Source: Sipunculus nudus (Eukaryota > Annelida > Sipuncula > Golfingiida > Sipunculidae). Taken from it: a stretch of 64,000 nucleotides of DNA. The translations under genes and the position numbers were made by a program. Positions 10,397-20,497 of this stretch are shown piece by piece. Each line of letters starts with the position of its first letter. Within the stretch, counting starts at the first letter, position 1. Location: contig JAPPUL010000089.1 of the NCBI GenBank assembly GCA_026874595.1, positions 496,001-560,000 of the forward strand, written 5' to 3'. Under the pieces are notes generated by a model, which saw only the letters and a program-made list of their open reading frames with translations, was not told the origin of the DNA and ran no database searches.

Positions 10397-11393
10397 ATGT
10401 CGATGATATCGATTCAAAACCTTCAGATTTGCTATGGTGATCTAGAGGTCGTACGCAGCTTGTCAGTCAACATTGAACGAGGTGAATTTCTTCACACTTC
10501 TTGGATCATCCGGTTGTGGCAAGACAACGGCCCTTTGTGCAATTGCAGGCTTCGTGAATGCGACGGCAGGCAGGATTCTTCTTGATGGAGAAGACATTAG
10601 CAATCAACCCGCGAAGCAACGGGATGTTGGTATTGTCTTCCAGAATTATGCTCTTTTTCCTCACATGACGGTCGGCGAAAACGTGGCTTTTGGCCTGAAG
10701 GTGGCCAAGAAAAATCCAGCGAAATCAAGACAAGCGTCGAAAGGATTCTCGAGGCCACGAGCATCGCCGAACATCGCGATAAAAAGCCCGAAGCGTTGTC
10801 AGGGGGGCAGCAACAGCGCGTTGCGATAGTCCGCTCACTCGTCATGGGCACACAGGTGCTCTTGTTTGATGAACTCTTGTCGAATCTGGATGCGCGAGTT
10901 CGGGATGATATGCGTAAAGAGATCAAGCGCCTGCAGCATGAACTGGATTTTACTGCCGTGTTCGTCACCCACGATCAGGACGAGGCTCTATCCATGTCGG
11001 ATCGGTTGCTGGTTTTCAACAAGGGGAGAGCAGATCAGATTGGCCATCCGCAGAGCTGTATTGAGAACCGGAGACGCCCTTTGTTTGTGAGTTTATTGGC
11101 GCTTCCAACAAGATTGGGTTGAACACACGATCTGCCTTGGGTCTTGCATCCGACGCCTTGGCCTACATTCGACTCGAGGAAGTGAGGCTCGCGGATACCG
11201 GAGACATCACGGCGCAATTACCGACATAGATTTTCTTGGTCCGATGAGCTCTATTGAAGTCACCTATCAAAGTGATCCCATCAATGTCTTAGTCAAAGGT
11301 GCGGATGCCTTGTACGGCCTTTCACTTGGTTAGACTGTCCATCTTCAGATGCCCCGTGAAAAGATCCGTATCTTCAAAGAATCCGAGGAGTAA
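10397..11393 (+). pseudogene. ABC importer ATPase, several frameshifts and stops
   Basis: Fragments in three frames assemble into a PotA/FbpC-like ATPase: [20 protein letters not shown], Walker [10 protein letters not shown] near 10510, Q-loop NYALFPHMT, signature LSGGQQQR near 10797, Walker B LLFDELLSNLDA, H-loop VFVTHDQDEA. A TOBE-like tail ends at TAA 11391-11393. Frame changes occur near 10490, 10715 and 11055, with in-frame stops at about 11227 and 11330. A working protein cannot be made. It lies between the binding protein and the permease in the same direction. Confidence 0.85.
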
Positions 11394-11398
11394 TTAAT

Positions 11399-13076
11399 AT
11401 GTCCACTTTCCGCCTACAATCTGGACTTTATTACATCGGTATCGCCCTCGTTCTCTGGGTCGCCGTGAGTTTCGTCTATGCGCCGATTTATTCGGTCCTG
11501 ACCCAAGCTTTCGTATCGGATGGCGGACTAAGCATCGGCTCTGCGGTCGATTTGGCCAAATCCAACCGGGTACGCAGTGCGATCGTAAACACCGTCATTA
11601 TCACCGTACTAAGCATTATCACAGTGAATGTTGTCGGGATATTTAAAGTAGCAGCGCTAGAGTATGTGTCTGTGAAGGGAGCATGTATCCTGAAAGTCGC
11701 TTATGCAATGCCCTTGGTGTTCGTCTCAGTCGTCGCAGCGACCGGTTACAACTTTACCTATGGTCAAACTGGAGTTGTAACTTGCTTGATTCAATCAGTC
11801 TTTCCTGCATTGCCGAATGACTGGTTTAGCGGAATATTCGCTGTCGTTTTTGCACATGCTTTCTTGCTGAGGAGTTTTCATTATCTGTTCTTGGGTGCGA
11901 CCTTCAGGCGTGTGGACTATTCTGTGATTGAGGTCGCACGCAGTCTGGGAGCAAGCAACCTGTGTGTCTTTGTAAGCGTGGTGCTTCCGTTGCTTCTGCC
12001 GACGATATTCGCGATACCCTTGCTTGTAGCGTACAAATCATTGGGTTCCTTTGCTATTCCTGCGGTCGTTGGTGGACGGCGGTTCGACATGGTCACCGAA
12101 TTGATCCTGACGCTAAACAGCCTGCGCCGACCGGATATGGCCGGGATGCTTTCCATTGCACTTGGGCTTGCCGTGATCATATGTATTTTGATCATGCAAC
12201 GGATCGAGAGGAAAGGCAGCTATAGTGGAGGATCCAAAACGCCCGTACCGATCCAGAAAATCGAATTGCCTCCTCCCGTCAATCTGATTGTTCACGCTTG
12301 TGCCTACGGGATCGCATTCCTGCAACTCTTTCCGGTTTCTCTGGTCGTGCTGTTTTCATTTGCACCTGCGAAATCGATCATCTCAGAGGTTGTCCCTTCC
12401 ACTCTCAGCTTGAAGAACTACATCGAAGTTTTCTCGGGCGGTGAGGTCCTAACACCTCTAAAGAACAGCCTCCTGATGGGCGCGTGCAGTTGCAATGGGA
12501 CTTTCGGTAAGCCTGTTCGTAGTAATCCTTGCGAACAAACATAAAAATAACTTCACCACCGGTCTTGACTTAACTTTTATGTTTCCTGCCCCCTCCATCG
12601 CAATCGGTTTGATCACCGCATTTTCTACACCGAGTCTTTTGATAGGCAATGACACATTGCTGGGCAGTTACTGGATTTTGCCGATTGGTTACGCAATTGT
12701 CGTCATTCCACTCATGATCCGCTTTCTGAGGGCGGCTTTTTATTCGCTTGACCCCTTCCAGATCGAAGCAGCACGAGTGCTTGGCACCCCACCGTTTTAC
12801 CGATTTATTCGGGTGACATTGCCGGCCATCATGCCTGTCATAATATTGGTTGCTGAGATGAACATCAACTCGATCCTGAGCGAGTATTCGATGTCTGCTT
12901 TCCTGTTTAACGTCAATAACAAACCATTGTCGATTGCCTTGTTCGAAGGTTCCTTTTCGACCAACCCCGAGCAGGCGGCGATCAACCTCGTCTATATGAC
13001 GCTGATTATGGTGTTCTCTTATTTCATCATTTCCATCGCCGATCGTTACGGTCTTGGTCGAACCAATAACCGCTGA
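11399..13076 (+). pseudogene. Two-domain ABC importer permease, frameshifted in the middle
   Basis: A long FbpB/AfuB-like permease in which two six-helix halves are fused. The first half runs intact to about 12480 (EAA-like region IEVARSLGASNL near residue 180). The second, with its own motif IEAARVLGTPPFYRFIRVTLP, continues in another frame from about 12490 to the TGA at 13074-13076. A single small frameshift near 12485-12495 separates them, so it may be a recent break. Starts 6 bases after the ATPase stop. Confidence 0.85.
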
Positions 13077-13088
13077 GGCCTCACACAA

Positions 13089-14060
13089 ATGCAAAAAAGA
13101 GCTGACACAACGATTTCGGAGCGTTTCAGGAGCCCTGCGGCGAGCACAGCAGGCGAGGTTTTTGTCACCGCGCACCGCGGCGCATTTATCAAGGACAATC
13201 ATGTCATTGAGGCTGAGAACTTCGTGCCCGCGGTCAAACGCGCCCGCAAATTGGGGTGTGACATGGTCGAGGTGGATATGCACTTCACTGCCGAGGGCAC
13301 AGCTGTTGTCTTGCATGATGAAACACTCGACCGGACAACGCAGGGCAGCGGACCCGTCGCAGCGCAGTGCTACAAGGACTTGTGCGGACTAAAACTGATC
13401 CACCCCGGAACAGGGGATGCCTTTGATGCGGTCTTGCCAACACTTGAGGAGATTTTCATCGCCCTAGGCGATGAGATGATGATCAATGTCGAATGCAAAA
13501 CCGGTCTTAATGCTGTCCCGATCGTGTCCGAGATTGCTCGCAAGTCCGGAGTTTTTGAACAGGTTAGCGCAAAACAAACTTTCGTGGGGCAGCCGAGATA
13601 TCGAAGGTGGCCGACATTCTTGTGGCCACACAGGATCCAGTGGACTATATCCCGATTTTGATTGATCAAATCGATGGGATCAAAACGTTCCGACAGGTCT
13701 GTGAAGATCTGCCCATCTCCTGTGTGGAATGCCTTGTCGAATGCCCGCCCAGCCCCAAGGGGTTCCCGGCCCTTGACAAACTGGGGCTTACTCCAGATGG
13801 GGGGGGCGTTGTTTTCGCTTGAGGCGCGGTGTATTGCCGATGCCAACAATATCCGCCGTTTCATAAACACTCTTTACGTTGATCAGGCAATCCCTGGAAC
13901 GCAGTGGAATGGCGGGCGGAATCGTCAATTGGGAAAAGTGGTGCCCGATAGTGTCTATTCATTCTGGATTGCCCATGGTGCGACAGTGATTCAATCGGAT
14001 GAGTCAGAATTTGTCCTTGGCCGGCTACGCGAAAACGGATTCAGAAGGGCAGGCCGGTGA
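13089..14060 (+). pseudogene. Glycerophosphodiester phosphodiesterase, two frameshifts
   Basis: The N-terminal 160 residues carry GDPD hallmarks: AHRGA, then VEVDMHFTAEGTAVVLHDETLDRTT (split here in description only) supplying the catalytic His and metal ligands. The frame breaks near 13575, resumes from about 13600, and breaks again at an eight-G run at 13798-13806. The last third (EARCIADANNIRRFI) ends at TGA 14058-14060. The enzyme would hydrolyse glycerophosphodiesters to glycerol 3-phosphate plus an alcohol. It lies in the operon between the permease and a phosphatase. Confidence 0.8.
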
Positions 14061-14863
14061 TGGAGACTCAACTCAAGGATCGCCAGTCTCATGATGTTAA
14101 CTGCTACGTCATGCTGCAAACTGATCTTGTCTGCGTTGAACAGACGGCTTTGGCATACTTCCGCAAGCGGAACACGCTAGTCCTGGAACAAAAGTCCGCA
14201 ATGGACTTTGTAACCGAAGCTGACCGTGCCATCGAGAAGTATATTCGACAAGAACTGGGCAGAGTTTGTCCTGACGATGCGGTTGTTGGAGAGGAACTTG
14301 GTGGTGATGTTGGCGAAACCTATTGGCTGGTCGATCCTATTGATGGGACCAGCAACTTTCTGTCGGGAGTGCCCTTATGGGCTATCTGAATTGTGTACGT
14401 ATTGAACGGTCATCCGGTATTGGGAGGTGTCGCAATTCCCATGTTGGGACGAACACTGATTGGAGGTAAAGAACATCCAATTGCCGAAATCGGGAAATCG
14501 CCTTCCAATCATGGGGCCAAACCATTGGTATTTGGTATCGGTTGCAATGAATTTTGGCCAAAGTCTCTCTGCGTTGAGATTGAATCCGTTTTGGCAAAGA
14601 GTGGTCTTACACCTGTTGCCCTAGGATCGTGCGCGACATCTCTCGCATTATCCGCGTCGGGTGAACTTGCAGGGTATGCCGAGGCGCATGTTGGCTTTTG
14701 GGACATTGCTGCAGGTATGGCACTTTGTGAAGCTGCTGGACTCGCGGTTAGATTTCAGGGTGCTGCTGGAGCATCTGCTTCATCTGTGTCAGTCGGTCCC
14801 GCCAGTATTCAACCGGCGATCAGTTCTGCGGCAAGTGCCCAGGGGCAATCTGAAAAAATCTGA
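14060..14863 (+). pseudogene. Inositol-monophosphatase-family enzyme with an internal stop
   Basis: IMPase/FBPase-fold phosphatase. KSAMDFVTEAD near residue 50, GEE near 76 and the metal-binding DPIDGTSNF near 95 are present, as is the late motif WDIAAGMALCEAAG near 215. A TGA at 14387-14389 interrupts the same frame right after VPLWAI, where relatives have a small residue and continue. So this is a nonsense lesion, not a frameshift. Its ATG shares a base with the GDPD stop. With GDPD it could have released free polyol from glycerophosphoinositol-like compounds (inference). Confidence 0.8.
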
Positions 14864-14964
14864 AACCCGCTCTGGACACGGGACACGAGTTTCGATAGCA
14901 ATTTTCAATATCGGATCAATCCAACTTTCAATCTATCCATTTTAAAACCCTATTAATTATTGTT

Positions 14965-15180
14965 TTATTTTAGAAATGAATTTGGTATCCACATTACCAA
15001 ATCCGGGAACAGGCATATCAAAAAAAGCACCGTAACATTAGCCAAAAGAAATGGTGCGGTTCGAAGGAATATCTTGCCGATATCCATTCGTGCTATCGCG
15101 GCACAAGCATTCAGGCAATTTCCAACTGGTGGTGTGCAAGCACCAACAGCAAGACCCGAAACCAGAACACCCCCCAAATG
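14965..15180 (-). pseudogene. TRAP transporter large permease (DctM), C-terminal fragment
   Basis: The minus strand encodes the last 70 or so residues of a DctM-type protein: the conserved loop GLAVGACTPPVGN, then a final hydrophobic helix ending VMWIPNSFLK. Similarity begins abruptly at 15180, where an unrelated plus-strand ORF starts, so a rearrangement breakpoint is likely there. It is distinct in sequence from the complete DctM at 22.3-23.6 kb. Confidence 0.65.
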
Positions 15181-15447
15181 ATTGATCCTTTTACAGGACA
15201 TGAAGCTAAGGGTGAGCTGATTGATGAATACCAAACCATGTTTCAGCAGAAGAGCTCCGCACATTTTGAGGCTCTGATTGAAGATTATAACCAACTCATT
15301 TCTGGCAACGATTTTCAGCAGCGTGTTGATGCATATCTTGAGGATATTTCAAATAGCAGCCGATACTCGCAGACTGATATTGATAAGCTGATAAAGTCAG
15401 TGCGCGAGGAATTAACCCCAATCAATATAATAGAGCGTTTCCAATGA
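15178..15447 (+). CDS. Hypothetical protein, 89 residues
   Basis: An acidic, hydrophilic, probably helical protein (MIDPFTGHEAKGELIDEYQ to ELTPINIIERFQ) of no family I recognise. No signal peptide or membrane segment. Its TGA overlaps an ATG at 15444 that opens an 18-codon ORF (MNPKQEFERTIGTVLSSL), a pattern suggesting the 5' remnants of a two-gene operon. It abuts the DctM fragment break and may itself be truncated. Confidence 0.35.
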   Translation: MIDPFTGHEAKGELIDEYQTMFQQKSSAHFEALIEDYNQLISGNDFQQRVDAYLEDISNSSRYSQTDIDKLIKSVREELTPINIIERFQ

Positions 15448-15946
15448 ATCCCAAACAGGAATTCGAACGCACGATTGGCACGGTACTTTCATCACTATAA
15501 TTGAAAATATGTAGAGAGCAGAAATCAAACCAGGACAAGGTGTTGCAACATAAAACTTGCTTTTCCTTGTTTTCAGGGGGGCAATACACCGCCACTAACT
15601 GTTTTCTAACTTTTCTCTGACTTCCATATATGCTGTTAGACTAAGCAGCAAAAGCCCAGTGTTTGTGGGGTTTTTAGCTGTTTGTAAGTTGACTTCCTCT
15701 CACTAAAAACACCCTGTTTTTCTCTGATTTTTCTCTTATGTATACCCCTTTCCTGAAAAACACCGTACTTAGAAAAGCGAAGTACGGAGCTTTTAGTCAT
15801 GGGAGCTCAAGGGTTTCGTAATTAACCGGTTCGCCCCAGTCTATGGGTTGCCGTAAGCCTCCTGAAGCTGCCCATCGAAAGCCCACTGAAAGCGACGTTG
15901 CAATCAAAGGAAAATCTTGTGGCGCATTGTGTACGTATGCATAGCC
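15448..15946. other. Non-coding stretch, no gene recognised
   Basis: About 500 bases with no convincing ORF on either strand after the 18-codon remnant. It contains a short G/T-rich stretch (GCCCAGTGTTTGTGGGGTTTTT near 15654) that could be a weak terminator, and the stem-loop listed at 15763. Confidence 0.4.
15763..15787. repeat. Stem-loop, 8-base perfect stem
   Basis: CCGTACTT and AAGTACGG flank a 9-base loop. It is followed on the plus strand by AGCTTTTAG, which is too weak a T-run for a confident terminator. Confidence 0.5.
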
Positions 15947-16474
15947 CTATTGTGCCACCGTCTGGCGGATTATGGTTTTCCATCGCTCTGGAGCAGCATT
16001 GCGGATATTACTCAAATATATTTCATGGTGTTTGCCATGCCTTTGGTAAGTCTTCTTCAAGGGTTTCAAATCTGATAAGCGGTAACACTGCGGGGTTTTG
16101 CTTTGTTACAACCTGCTGCGGCTGCTTGCTCAAGCATATCTTCAGTGATGCAGTCTGGCTGCATAATCATAAGAGTCCATTTCTAGCCTGCCTTGTCCTT
16201 CACGCTGAACGTCTCCATATCATCGGCCCACCAAAAACCTTCTAGCGGCATAACGCCATAATAAATCTCTAAATCGCTTTTCCTAATCATAAATTTAAGA
16301 GCATAAGAAAGAGAGAAAAGCGCCTCTGTCGCATCTTCAAAATGCGATGTATTCAAGCTCTCCTTCTCCATCAATCATTAAAAAATTCATAGCAGGAACA
16401 TCAGCCATCTCCACGGATTTTATCGAAGGTTTATAATAGGCTTTAAGTTACTTTTTATAATCAATTTTCTTCAT
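15947..16474 (-). pseudogene. GyrI-like small-molecule-binding domain protein, broken
   Basis: From ATG 16472-16474 leftwards the pieces read MKKIDYKK, a TAA, VPAMNFLMIDGEGE, a frame change, FSLSYALKFMIRK, VMPLEGFWWADDMETFSV, a TAG, KWTLMIMQPDCITEDML, frame changes, LPLIRFETLEED and HEIYLSNIRNAAPERWKTII, ending at TAG 15947-15949. This is the stand-alone GyrI-like (AraC effector-binding-like) family of small cytoplasmic proteins. At least two nonsense and two frameshift lesions show advanced decay. The lesions are spread evenly, suggesting drift rather than one deletion. Confidence 0.8.
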
Positions 16475-16585
16475 TTGAGACTAAGGAGATTTTGATAGGC
16501 TTTTAAAAAGAAATATATTTATGAATATCAAATTTATAATAAAATATTAAATTTTACGTTAGTCATAATTAATAAAGGAGAAAAT

Positions 16586-16989
16586 ATGGAAAATTACAAT
16601 GATGTAAAAATACAACGAAAGGCTCAAAAGTGTTAATAATCGTATTAACTGTATTAGCATTTTTAACTGGACTAATAGACTTAGTTTTTGGTGGGCTACT
16701 TCAAATTAAACCAGAAATTGCTGCTATGGAATCCAACGTAGATTACGTTCCTGAATTGAAAGGACTTATATCTGTTTGGGGTATAACACTTTTGATTTTT
16801 GGGGCTATAACACTTCTTTCTGCTAAATGGATATGGAAGAAAAAAAGAGAAGGAACTATTTTAGGTATTTTTTCGGGCTTAAAGGGGAGTGAACCTGACC
16901 CTTTATACGGTTTATATGACACAACGATAGACGGTAAAAAGGTGGTTATTGAATGCGAGGCAGATACAAATCTTCTGGATTCAGATTAA
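16586..16989 (+). CDS. Small membrane protein, start region apparently frameshifted
   Basis: The long frame begins at GTG 16630 and gives 119 residues: a hydrophobic helix (VLTVLAFLTGLIDLVFGGLL), a polar loop, a second helix (GITLLIFGAITLLSA), a basic stretch KWIWKKKREG and an acidic soluble tail. The only good ribosome site (AAAGGAG at about 16574-16580) serves an ATG at 16586 whose frame ends after 16 codons (MENYNDVKIQRKAQKC). A one-base indel near 16629 would join the two. It is therefore either a GTG-started gene or a recent pseudogene. Family not recognised. Confidence 0.5.
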
Positions 16990-17138
16990 GTGCTGCTACT
17001 AGAAGAGAGCGAGGTTGCGATCTTGCCTCGAATAGTAAGTGCTGTATCAAGCATACATGAGCTTTTTTTAGTTACTACTTTTTTTTTAGTTACTACTTGG
17101 AGCTTAGTTCTATCAATAATCTTATTTTTGAATAAATA

Positions 17139-17367
17139 CTAAAAAGCAGCCTTAAGAAGCACAAAAGCAATTACTAAACCATCATAAATATGTCCGTTAA
17201 GACGAGCAAGGTCTTTTAGTCCCAATTGTCTCGTTTTAAGGTTGTAACGCCCTAAAGCTCTATCAGTATCTATAACAGTAATTGCTTCGTTATATGTGCA
17301 TCAGCAGGTCATTGTGGATAGAAGCAATCCCTATTATTATCTGATAGCCATCAGTAATTTCACTCAT
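17139..17367 (-). pseudogene. FmdE-like (formylmethanofuran dehydrogenase subunit E-like) N-terminal remnant
   Basis: Starts at ATG 17365-17367 (MSEITDGYQIIIGI), changes frame near 17295, and continues VIDTDRALGRYNLK then LKDLARLNGHIYDGLVIAF, the helix that precedes the Cys cluster in FmdE-like proteins (usually ...GHLCDGL...; the Cys is Tyr here). It stops at TAG 17139-17141, far short of full length. It begins 10 bases after the ATPase stop of the amino-acid importer, so it was probably the last gene of that operon. Identification is from a short motif only. Confidence 0.5.
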
Positions 17368-17376
17368 CACTTATTC

Positions 17377-18117
17377 CTAATGATTTAGTATTTTAGATAA
17401 AAATAGTTTAGAGCGTTCACCGCGTTCAGTTTCAAAAAACTCTTTTTTACTACAATCTTCTTCGATTCTACCCTCATCCATAAAAATAACTCTATCAGCA
17501 ACTCTCTTCGCAAATCCCATTTCGTGAGTTACAACCATCATAGTCATCCCATCATTTGCCAGTTCAACCATCACATCTAATACCTCATTAATCATCTCAG
17601 GATCAAGTGCAGATGTTGGCTCATCAAACAGCATAGCAATCGGATCTATAGCAAGTCCCCGAGCAATAGCAACACGCTGTTGTTGCCCCCCTGATAACTC
17701 ACTAGGGTATTTCTTAGCATGCTCTTTAAGACCAACTCTTTCTAATAGTTCTATAGAGCGTTTTTGGGCATTATTTGCATCACGTCCAAGCACTTTAGTT
17801 TGTGCAAGAGATATATTATCTGACACTCTTAAGTGGGGAAATAGCTCAAAATGTTGAAAAACCATACCAATATGAGATCGTAGTTTAGGTAAATTTGTTT
17901 TTTTATGATTAACTTGAATACGCTCTTCTAACACTTCAACAAAGATTTCGCCTTGCTGAATTGGCTCAAGGCCATTAACACATTGAATTAGTGTGCTTTT
18001 ACCCGAGCCAGAAGGCCCGCAAACAACAACAACTTCACCCTTATTAATTTCCAAATTGCAGTTATTTAGTACTTGAAAATCACCAAACCATTTGCTTACA
18101 TTGTTAAATTTAATCAT
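17377..18117 (-). CDS. Polar amino acid ABC importer ATPase (GltL/GlnQ type)
   Basis: 246-residue cytoplasmic ATPase of the PAAT family. Walker [10 protein letters not shown] near residue 34, Q-loop HFELFPHL, signature [16 protein letters not shown] near 145, Walker [13 protein letters not shown], and H-loop VTHEMGF are all intact. The length is standard. Its ATG overlaps the stop of the upstream permease by 4 bases. Last intact gene of a minus-strand operon with two permeases, a binding protein and RidA. Best matched in layout to the glutamate/aspartate importer GltIJKL. Confidence 0.93.
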   Translation of the reverse strand: MIKFNNVSKWFGDFQVLNNCNLEINKGEVVVVCGPSGSGKSTLIQCVNGLEPIQQGEIFVEVLEERIQVNHKKTNLPKLRSHIGMVFQHFELFPHLRVSDNISLAQTKVLGRDANNAQKRSIELLERVGLKEHAKKYPSELSGGQQQRVAIARGLAIDPIAMLFDEPTSALDPEMINEVLDVMVELANDGMTMMVVTHEMGFAKRVADRVIFMDEGRIEEDCSKKEFFETERGERSKLFLSKILNH

Positions 18118-18773
18118 GTTTTAATTTTCCTTTGTAGGTAGGCTATTGAAGAAGACGCTATTATACAGATGATAAAATAAACTACCGCAACTGTTGAGTA
18201 GAGTTCTACCAGCCTATTTTCGCTGTTAGCAACGATACTTGCATTAACTAAAAAGTCATGTAGCCCAACAACATACACCAAAGAAGTATCTTGAAACAAA
18301 ACAACCGCCTGGGTTAATAAAATTGGCACCATATTCCGAAAAGCCTGTGGCAATACAATATAACGCATATTCTGCTGATATGTTAAACCAAGAGCCTCAC
18401 CTGCACGAACCTGCCCAGTTTTTATACTTTGAATGCCTGCACGAATAATCTCGCAATAATAGGCTGACTCAAACATAATAAAAGCAATTAATACTGAACT
18501 AAAACTGCCTACAGACCTACCAACGATATATGGCACCATAAAATAGAACCAAAAAATTACTAGAATTAAAGGCATTGAACGAAAGAAATTTACATATGAT
18601 CCTGCTATAAAAGATAAACTCTTAAAACCAGAAAGACGGCACAACGCAAGCAATGTTCCGAAAATAGTACCTCCAATAATTGCTATAAAGGTCAATATAA
18701 GCGTTAATCCCATACCCTCAGCAAGGAAGCCTGCTGATTCAATAATTATATTAAAATCAAAATCTGAAAACAT
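18114..18773 (-). CDS. Amino acid ABC importer permease (GltK-like)
   Basis: 219-residue inner-membrane permease, His/Glu/Gln/Arg type, with about five helices. The EAA-type motif is at [21 protein letters not shown] near residues 125-145, and [15 protein letters not shown] marks the family. It follows the other permease with no spacer (stop and start adjoin) and overlaps the ATPase start. Acts as one half of the channel. Confidence 0.92.
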   Translation of the reverse strand: MFSDFDFNIIIESAGFLAEGMGLTLILTFIAIIGGTIFGTLLALCRLSGFKSLSFIAGSYVNFFRSMPLILVIFWFYFMVPYIVGRSVGSFSSVLIAFIMFESAYYCEIIRAGIQSIKTGQVRAGEALGLTYQQNMRYIVLPQAFRNMVPILLTQAVVLFQDTSLVYVVGLHDFLVNASIVANSENRLVELYSTVAVVYFIICIIASSSIAYLQRKIKT

Positions 18774-19496
18774 TTATTTAGTTCCAAGCGATACTAATCC
18801 AGGTATGGCAACACGGCTTTCTACTACTTTCATCACAGTCATTACAATAAATGTAATTGCTATATATAATACTGTGGCTGCGGTGAAGGCTTCAAAGCCC
18901 TGAAAGGTATATTCTTCTATTTGTCTAGTTTGAGCTGTTAATTCTAAAACACCAATAGTTAATGCTAGTGATGAATTTTTAAAAATACCTAAAAATTCAC
19001 TAGTCATTGGCGGAATAATTGTTCGATAACTAACAGGTAATAAAATATATCTGTATACTTGTAACTGTGTTAAGCCAATTGCTTTTGATGCTGCCTTTTG
19101 TCCGGCAGGAATAGCATTAATTCCCGCACGAACTTGTTCGGCAACTCTAGATGATGTATAGGTCCCAAGACAAATAACTGCTGTAGTAACCTCTGGCAGG
19201 GGCATTTCTCTTTTAACCCATATACCCCAGTCCGCAGGCAATAATTCAGGAACTACAAAATACCAAATAAACATCTGAACTAGTAAAGGTATATTCCGAA
19301 AAAGTGAAACATAGGCGGTCCCAAAAGAACGAGAAAAACGATTGTCTACTGTTCTTATGATGCCCACCAAAGAACCCAGTATGAAGGCAATGACCCAAGC
19401 TAATGCTGCAACTGTTATGGTCCAGCCAAGACCAGATAATAACCAGTCAAAATAAGGCTCCGTAAAAATAATACCCCAGTTCCAGTTATAGTTCAT
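18774..19496 (-). CDS. Amino acid ABC importer permease (GltJ-like)
   Basis: 240-residue inner-membrane permease. The N-terminal MNYNWNWGIIF and the insert around VPELLPADWGIWVK are characteristic of the GltJ subgroup. The EAA loop SKAIGLTQLQVYRYILLP is near residue 140. It pairs with the next permease. Upstream, 41 bases separate it from the binding protein gene. Confidence 0.92.
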   Translation of the reverse strand: MNYNWNWGIIFTEPYFDWLLSGLGWTITVAALAWVIAFILGSLVGIIRTVDNRFSRSFGTAYVSLFRNIPLLVQMFIWYFVVPELLPADWGIWVKREMPLPEVTTAVICLGTYTSSRVAEQVRAGINAIPAGQKAASKAIGLTQLQVYRYILLPVSYRTIIPPMTSEFLGIFKNSSLALTIGVLELTAQTRQIEEYTFQGFEAFTAATVLYIAITFIVMTVMKVVESRVAIPGLVSLGTK

Positions 19497-19537
19497 AGTT
19501 ATAGATTAATAATTATTATCTAATTTTAATTTATAAA

Positions 19538-20431
19538 TTAATGTGAAAATGCCTGAACTTCAAATGCAGTTCGCAAAGTATCACTTAGTGGCATATTAAT
19601 ATTGTTTGGCCCTGGCTCAAACCATTTTGCATAAATCCTATGCAGAGTGCCATCACGCATCATATCTGCTAATTTAGCATCCCCAAGTCTGCGAAATAAA
19701 GAGTCCCCTTGAGGAACCATAATACCATAAGGGTCAAAACTAAGATAACGACCTACAACTTTATATCTCCCTTTCCTTTTAGCTTTCGCTATTAATGCAT
19801 ATAGCTTTGCAGAATCAGCTGCAAATGCATCTACTCGCCCAGATGTTAAAGATGCCCAGCCCTCTGCCATACCTTTAACCATCACAAATTTAATCTTTAA
19901 TCTCTTTTCTCTTGCAATCTCTTTAACTGCTTTTTCATTGGTCGTGCCTAATGCAAGTGCTATAGCTTTCCCATTCATATCCTCTATTCTATTTATCCTA
20001 GAGCGTTTAGGTACTGCTAATTTTGTTCCAGTAATAAAAGTAGTAGAAAGATAATCTACTTGTTTACGACGTGTTAAATTATGTGTTGTAGTGCCACACT
20101 CCATATCCAAAGTGCCATTAGCTATTAATGGAATACGAGTTTGAGCTGTTATTGGCACATATTTAATCTTAAGATTCGGTTTGCCTACTACTTTTTTAAT
20201 CTCTTCGATAATCTCTGCGCAAATATCTAAAGTATAGCCTTCTGGCTTGCCTTGTCTGTTATAGTAGGAAAATGGAACTGAAGATCTACGGTGCCCTACA
20301 TTAATAACACCTCTTTTAGCAATGCGTTTAAGAACAAAAGAATTTTCAATATTATCAGCTTTTGCAATTGTTATTAAAGACATAGACAAAGTGATAATTA
20401 CTGTAACACTAGTTAATATTTTTAGTTTCAT
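19538..20431 (-). CDS. Amino acid ABC importer periplasmic binding protein (GltI-like)
   Basis: 297-residue periplasmic binding protein (SBP_bac_3 family). Signal peptide MKLKILTSVTVIITLSMSL with cleavage near AKA-DN. The ligand-pocket pattern INVGHRRSSVPFSYY, then M-E-C-GTTTHNLTRRKQVDYL near residues 110-130, is typical of glutamate/aspartate binders. First of the importer genes proper; RidA lies 66 bases upstream in the same direction. Ligand specificity is inferred from family resemblance. Confidence 0.92.
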   Translation of the reverse strand: MKLKILTSVTVIITLSMSLITIAKADNIENSFVLKRIAKRGVINVGHRRSSVPFSYYNRQGKPEGYTLDICAEIIEEIKKVVGKPNLKIKYVPITAQTRIPLIANGTLDMECGTTTHNLTRRKQVDYLSTTFITGTKLAVPKRSRINRIEDMNGKAIALALGTTNEKAVKEIAREKRLKIKFVMVKGMAEGWASLTSGRVDAFAADSAKLYALIAKAKRKGRYKVVGRYLSFDPYGIMVPQGDSLFRRLGDAKLADMMRDGTLHRIYAKWFEPGPNNINMPLSDTLRTAFEVQAFSH

Positions 20432-20497
20432 AAAAAACTCCTTATTTTTTAAAATTACAATATCGTTTATCCCAGCAACGACCCTCAGTTTTGTAAA

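Noticed and set aside
14060-14863. TGA recoded as tryptophan or selenocysteine in the phosphatase
   Set aside because: Other genes use TGA as stop normally, Trp is not expected at this site, no SECIS-like hairpin was evident, and all neighbours are pseudogenes.
15898-16245. 115-codon plus-strand ORF as a gene
   Set aside because: It is antisense to the GyrI-like pseudogene, Cys/His-rich without motif, and lacks a ribosome site.
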